In this document: one piece after another, positions 30,419 to 32,900 of the stretch
Numbering within the stretch: the stretch's first letter is position 1
Layout of the letters: the number at the start of each line of letters is the position of its first letter
The notes under the pieces: generated by a model
Seen by the model: the letters and a program-made list of their open reading frames with translations, nothing else
Told to the model about the DNA's origin: nothing
The model's database searches: none
Translations under genes and position numbers: made by a program
Assembly (NCBI GenBank): GCA_030625165.1
Contig: DAOURL010000008.1
Location: forward strand, 1 to 32,900
Source of the DNA: Methanosarcinales archaeon
Lineage (GTDB): Archaea; Halobacteriota; Methanosarcinia; Methanosarcinales; Methanogasteraceae
Reading direction: 5' to 3'
DNA length: 32,900 nucleotides

Positions 30419-31528
30419 ATGACTCCCACACCCTTACTCATAATCGACAACAGCGTTCACAATCAGGACCTGTACTATGCGACCCGGTTCCTTGCGCCAG
30501 ATCAATTTTTATATTTGAGATCGGGAGACGAGGAGATCCTCATGGTGCCGGAGATGGAACTCGGTCGCGCCCGCAAGGAATCGCGGATCAGCGACATCCG
30601 TACGACAGCGGATTACCGCGTAATCGAGAAACTGAAACAGTACGGGCGAGACCACGCGCAATCTCTGGTCGTATCAGAACTGATGCACGACGAAGGCGTA
30701 ACCGAAGTTGCGGTCCCGCATAACTTCCCGGTATTCCTTGCAGACGAATTGAGAGACGGTGGATTCAAGATCGCTCCGGTCCGGAGTCCGATCAGAAAAT
30801 TACGATCCGTAAAGACCAGAGAAGAGATCGAATGGATCAAAAAGGCACAGATCTGCTGCGAAGCTGCCATGCAGAGTGCAATCGATCTGATACGAACGGC
30901 AGGGATCAGAAGAGGCGTCCTGACAGACTCCGGCTCTGACCAGTCATTGACATCCGAGCATGTCAGGACGGTGATCGAACGCACCCTGATCGACTGCGGC
31001 TGCGAATCGCAAGGGACGATCGTTGCGGGCGGTAAGGACGCAGCCGATCCGCACAACGCGGGCAGAGGCGTACTGCGGGTAGACGAGAGCATCGTGATCG
31101 ATATCTTCCCCCGCCTTAAAATGGAGCGGTACTGCGCGGATATGACCCGCACGGTTGCGCGAGGCAGCCCATCGCGGGCACTATCCGAGATGTATGATGC
31201 CGTGCTGGATGCGCAGACTGCCGCGCTTGGGGTGGTGCGGACAGGAGTGTCGGGAGAAGAGGTTCATGATGCAGCATGCGGCGTCTTTGAGGATGCCGGG
31301 TACAGGGAACTCTTCATCCACTCGACAGGGCACGGAGTCGGGTTGGATGTCCATGAGGAACCGCATATAGGCGTCGGCGGCGAGATGCTCAAAGCCGGGA
31401 ATGTGATCACCATCGAGCCCGGGCTGTACGATCCTGAGATCGGTGGCATCAGGATAGAGGATCTGGTTGTGGTAACGAAATCCGGGTGCGAGAATCTTAC
31501 CACGATTGGGAAGGGGTTTTTGGTCTGA
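30419..31528 (+). CDS. pepQ: M24 family Xaa-Pro aminopeptidase/dipeptidase
   Basis: A 369-residue metallopeptidase with an N-terminal creatinase-like domain (about 1-130) and a pita-bread catalytic domain. Metal ligands of the D-D-H-E-E set are visible: Asp in VIDIFPR, Asp in CADMTRT, His in HSTGHGVGLDVHE, Glu in TIEPGLY and Glu in IRIEDLVVV. It would cleave peptides next to proline in the cytosol. It stands alone behind its own promoter. Confidence 0.92.
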   Translation: MTPTPLLIIDNSVHNQDLYYATRFLAPDQFLYLRSGDEEILMVPEMELGRARKESRISDIRTTADYRVIEKLKQYGRDHAQSLVVSELMHDEGVTEVAVPHNFPVFLADELRDGGFKIAPVRSPIRKLRSVKTREEIEWIKKAQICCEAAMQSAIDLIRTAGIRRGVLTDSGSDQSLTSEHVRTVIERTLIDCGCESQGTIVAGGKDAADPHNAGRGVLRVDESIVIDIFPRLKMERYCADMTRTVARGSPSRALSEMYDAVLDAQTAALGVVRTGVSGEEVHDAACGVFEDAGYRELFIHSTGHGVGLDVHEEPHIGVGGEMLKAGNVITIEPGLYDPEIGGIRIEDLVVVTKSGCENLTTIGKGFLV

Positions 31529-31690
31529 TTCACTCTGGGACGTACCTCTTGAGTTGCAGCCTGAAAAGACCTTCGCGATCTCCCTGTTCATGTCTTCGAT
31601 CACAAATCCCGCATTCCAGCACCCCCGCGCATTCTTTTGCCGGGGGTAATTGGCTGAAATGGGATGTTGTGATGCTCTGATACAGCCAAA
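31529..31690. other. Intergenic region with possible gene remnant
   Basis: No full gene is seen. On the - strand a frame ending at the TGA opposite about 31529-31531 reads VLECGICDRRHEQGDREGLF and onward for about 35 codons, without a good start. It could be the tail of a decayed gene. The rest is unremarkable. Confidence 0.25.
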
Positions 31691-32749
31691 CTACAATTCC
31701 ACCATATCAGCCGCCGCCTGCAGGATCATTAGAGCGTCGAGCGAAGTGACCGCCCCGTCGCCGCTGACATCGGCTGCATCGTCATGTGCACCGGTGGCTG
31801 CAAGGCGAAGTGCGATTGCGGCGTCCGCAGGGGTGATGGCGCCGTCGCCGTTGAGGTCGCCTTTCACAGATGCTTCAGATAGGTAGCAGAGCGGGTGATA
31901 ATCGAAATTGTTATCGTCAATATTGTACGACGTATTTCCAAGTCCATTCCCATTCGTATCATCACCAGTATAGTCGCTCCAGTAGTTTCCGCCGAGGTAG
32001 GGTCCGCCGATTATATTTGATCCGGGGGTTACAGTTACGGTGGTGTTCCACCGGTTGGATCCGTCGTCGTAGACGTTGTTTGCGTTGTTTGCGTTGTCGA
32101 AGTAGTTGTTGTAGATCAGGTTGTTGCTCGAATCGTCCAAGTAGATGCCTTCATAGTTGTACAATACAGTGTTGCCTGTGAGCGTGTTGTTGCTCGAAGA
32201 CTCCAGATAGATGCCGTCACCTTCGTTGTTCGATGCGGTGTTGTTCAGAAGTATGTTGTCGCTCGAAGACTTCAGGTAGATGCCGTACTTGTTGTTCGAT
32301 GCGGTGTTTTCAGAGATATTGCAGTGATCTGCTCCGTTGAGATAAATCCCGGCATTGCTAATTCCGGTTGCTCCGGTTGCCCCGGCCACATTGAACCCTG
32401 AGATGTTCACGTAATTAGCAGTCACCTCAAAGATGTGATCGTCCGAATCTGCGGTCACGGTCACCACATCCGCGCCCTCGCCTGCAAGCGTGAGATGCGC
32501 TGTCGCAATCTCCACATTCTCGGCGTAGTCGCCGGCATTCACACAGATTATATCACCGCTGCTCGCGTTATTCACTGCATCCTGTATCGGTGCTCCGCTC
32601 GCGTTAAACGCGCCGCTGTCGCGCCACCAGCCAGTCTCGTTGACGCAGATGTCACCGCAGTCGCAAGAGATCGCGGCTGCCGTCGTTATGGATGCCGTAA
32701 TAAGTGCTAAAATCAGTGCCGTTGTTTTAATGATCGTGTATGCTTTCAT
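31691..32749 (-). CDS. Secreted NosD-like beta-helix protein with dockerin
   Basis: A 352-residue exported protein. It has a signal peptide (about 1-26), a short Cys-rich segment (SCDCGDICVNETGWW) and a right-handed parallel beta-helix of NosD/PbH1 type (about 45-250). Repeats of about 22-24 residues include NNKYGIYLKSSSDNILLNN and NEGDGIYLESSSNNTLTGN. The C-terminal dockerin (about 290-350) has the two calcium loops GDLNGDGAITPADAAIAL and ADVSGDGAVTSLDALMIL. Dockerins bind cohesins on other proteins, so this may be part of a surface or extracellular complex. No cohesin is visible here. Confidence 0.85.
   Translation of the reverse strand: MKAYTIIKTTALILALITASITTAAAISCDCGDICVNETGWWRDSGAFNASGAPIQDAVNNASSGDIICVNAGDYAENVEIATAHLTLAGEGADVVTVTADSDDHIFEVTANYVNISGFNVAGATGATGISNAGIYLNGADHCNISENTASNNKYGIYLKSSSDNILLNNTASNNEGDGIYLESSSNNTLTGNTVLYNYEGIYLDDSSNNLIYNNYFDNANNANNVYDDGSNRWNTTVTVTPGSNIIGGPYLGGNYWSDYTGDDTNGNGLGNTSYNIDDNNFDYHPLCYLSEASVKGDLNGDGAITPADAAIALRLAATGAHDDAADVSGDGAVTSLDALMILQAAADMVEL
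32150..32320 (-). repeat. DNA repeats coding for beta-helix turns
   Basis: Phrases such as GTTGTTCGATGCGGTGTT and TTGTTGCTCGAA (+ strand) recur every 66-72 bases and encode successive beta-helix coils. Confidence 0.7.
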
Positions 32750-32819
32750 ATCATGCTCGCCTCATCTTATTCTCATACCGCACCTTTCCGGTGCAGATGC
32801 CTCGCGTTATGCAGAAGAG

Positions 32820-32850
32820 TGGATATACCTAAACCGCACCCCATTATAAA
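32820..32850 (-). promoter_or_regulatory. Promoter region of dockerin gene
   Basis: On the - strand TTTATAATGG (32841-32850) and GGTATATCC (32821-32829) are two TATA-like boxes before the start at 32749. The leader contains a 5-bp hairpin GCACC/GGTGC (32780-32794). Confidence 0.4.
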
Positions 32851-32900
32851 CTTGTCGGGAATTCTTGATACGGACCTTCGGACCGGAGTTTATAAGATAT

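Noticed and set aside
31181-31603. 140-codon - strand frame
   Set aside because: It is mostly antisense to the M24 peptidase; only its first part lies in the gap and has no family match.
32860-32900. Promoter for a gene beyond the window end (TTTATAAGATAT)
   Set aside because: Plausible TATA-like sequence, but no downstream gene can be seen.

Overview
The window comes from a euryarchaeon, most likely in or near the Methanomicrobia, Methanosarcinales or Syntrophoarchaeia-type lineages. The evidence is its gene content: a hypusine-type aIF5A, geranylgeranylglyceryl phosphate synthase (the archaeal lipid enzyme), prefoldin beta, ribosomal protein L40e, a complete archaellum operon, and a CbiD of cobamide synthesis. 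Many genes have GGTGA-type ribosome binding sites and AT-rich TATA boxes of archaeal type about 25-30 nt before the likely transcript start. A CcmB heme exporter and a dockerin protein hint at a cytochrome-containing anaerobe. The species cannot be named from sequence alone.

Layout. 1-8529 is mostly housekeeping on the + strand: the end of a PflA-like radical SAM protein, aIF5A and an agmatinase-family enzyme (overlapping), a tungsten aldehyde ferredoxin oxidoreductase, a TMEM175-type channel, the L40e/GGGP synthase/prefoldin beta cluster, a Roadblock plus V4R pair, and HemD. 8787-9680 (- strand) is a predicted regulator, divergent from what follows. 9932-14860 holds three secreted or membrane-anchored surface proteins. 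Two of these have unrelated ectodomains but share a homologous transmembrane segment and basic cytoplasmic tail. 15040-23439 is the archaellum operon: three archaellins, a FlaC-FlaD/E fusion with a repetitive linker, FlaF, FlaG, FlaH, FlaI, FlaJ and an unknown acidic protein.

23442-24479 is the most unusual part. An ORF-less group II intron (about 23559-24330) has a clear domain V and interrupts a small gene directly after its ATG. Predicted splicing restores a 50-codon frame. The 3' end of the intron carries its own strong ribosome binding site and ATG, in the same frame as the downstream exon, so unspliced RNA could also be translated. Two small membrane proteins and CcmB follow.

25730-26574 (- strand) is a toxin-antitoxin-like pair with operator-like repeats at its promoter. 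26727-29511 is a leuC-leuD-cbiD operon. 29557-30264 (- strand) is a degenerate RecA/KaiC-like membrane protein. An M24 peptidase (30419-31528) and a secreted beta-helix/dockerin protein (31691-32749, - strand) end the window.

A second point of interest is regulatory. The surface-protein operon and the archaellum operon share the element ACCTCATTATCA close to their predicted transcript starts. In both, a downstream ATGAGGT can close a stem, but with different loop lengths. This suggests an RNA leader element that may coordinate the two operons.
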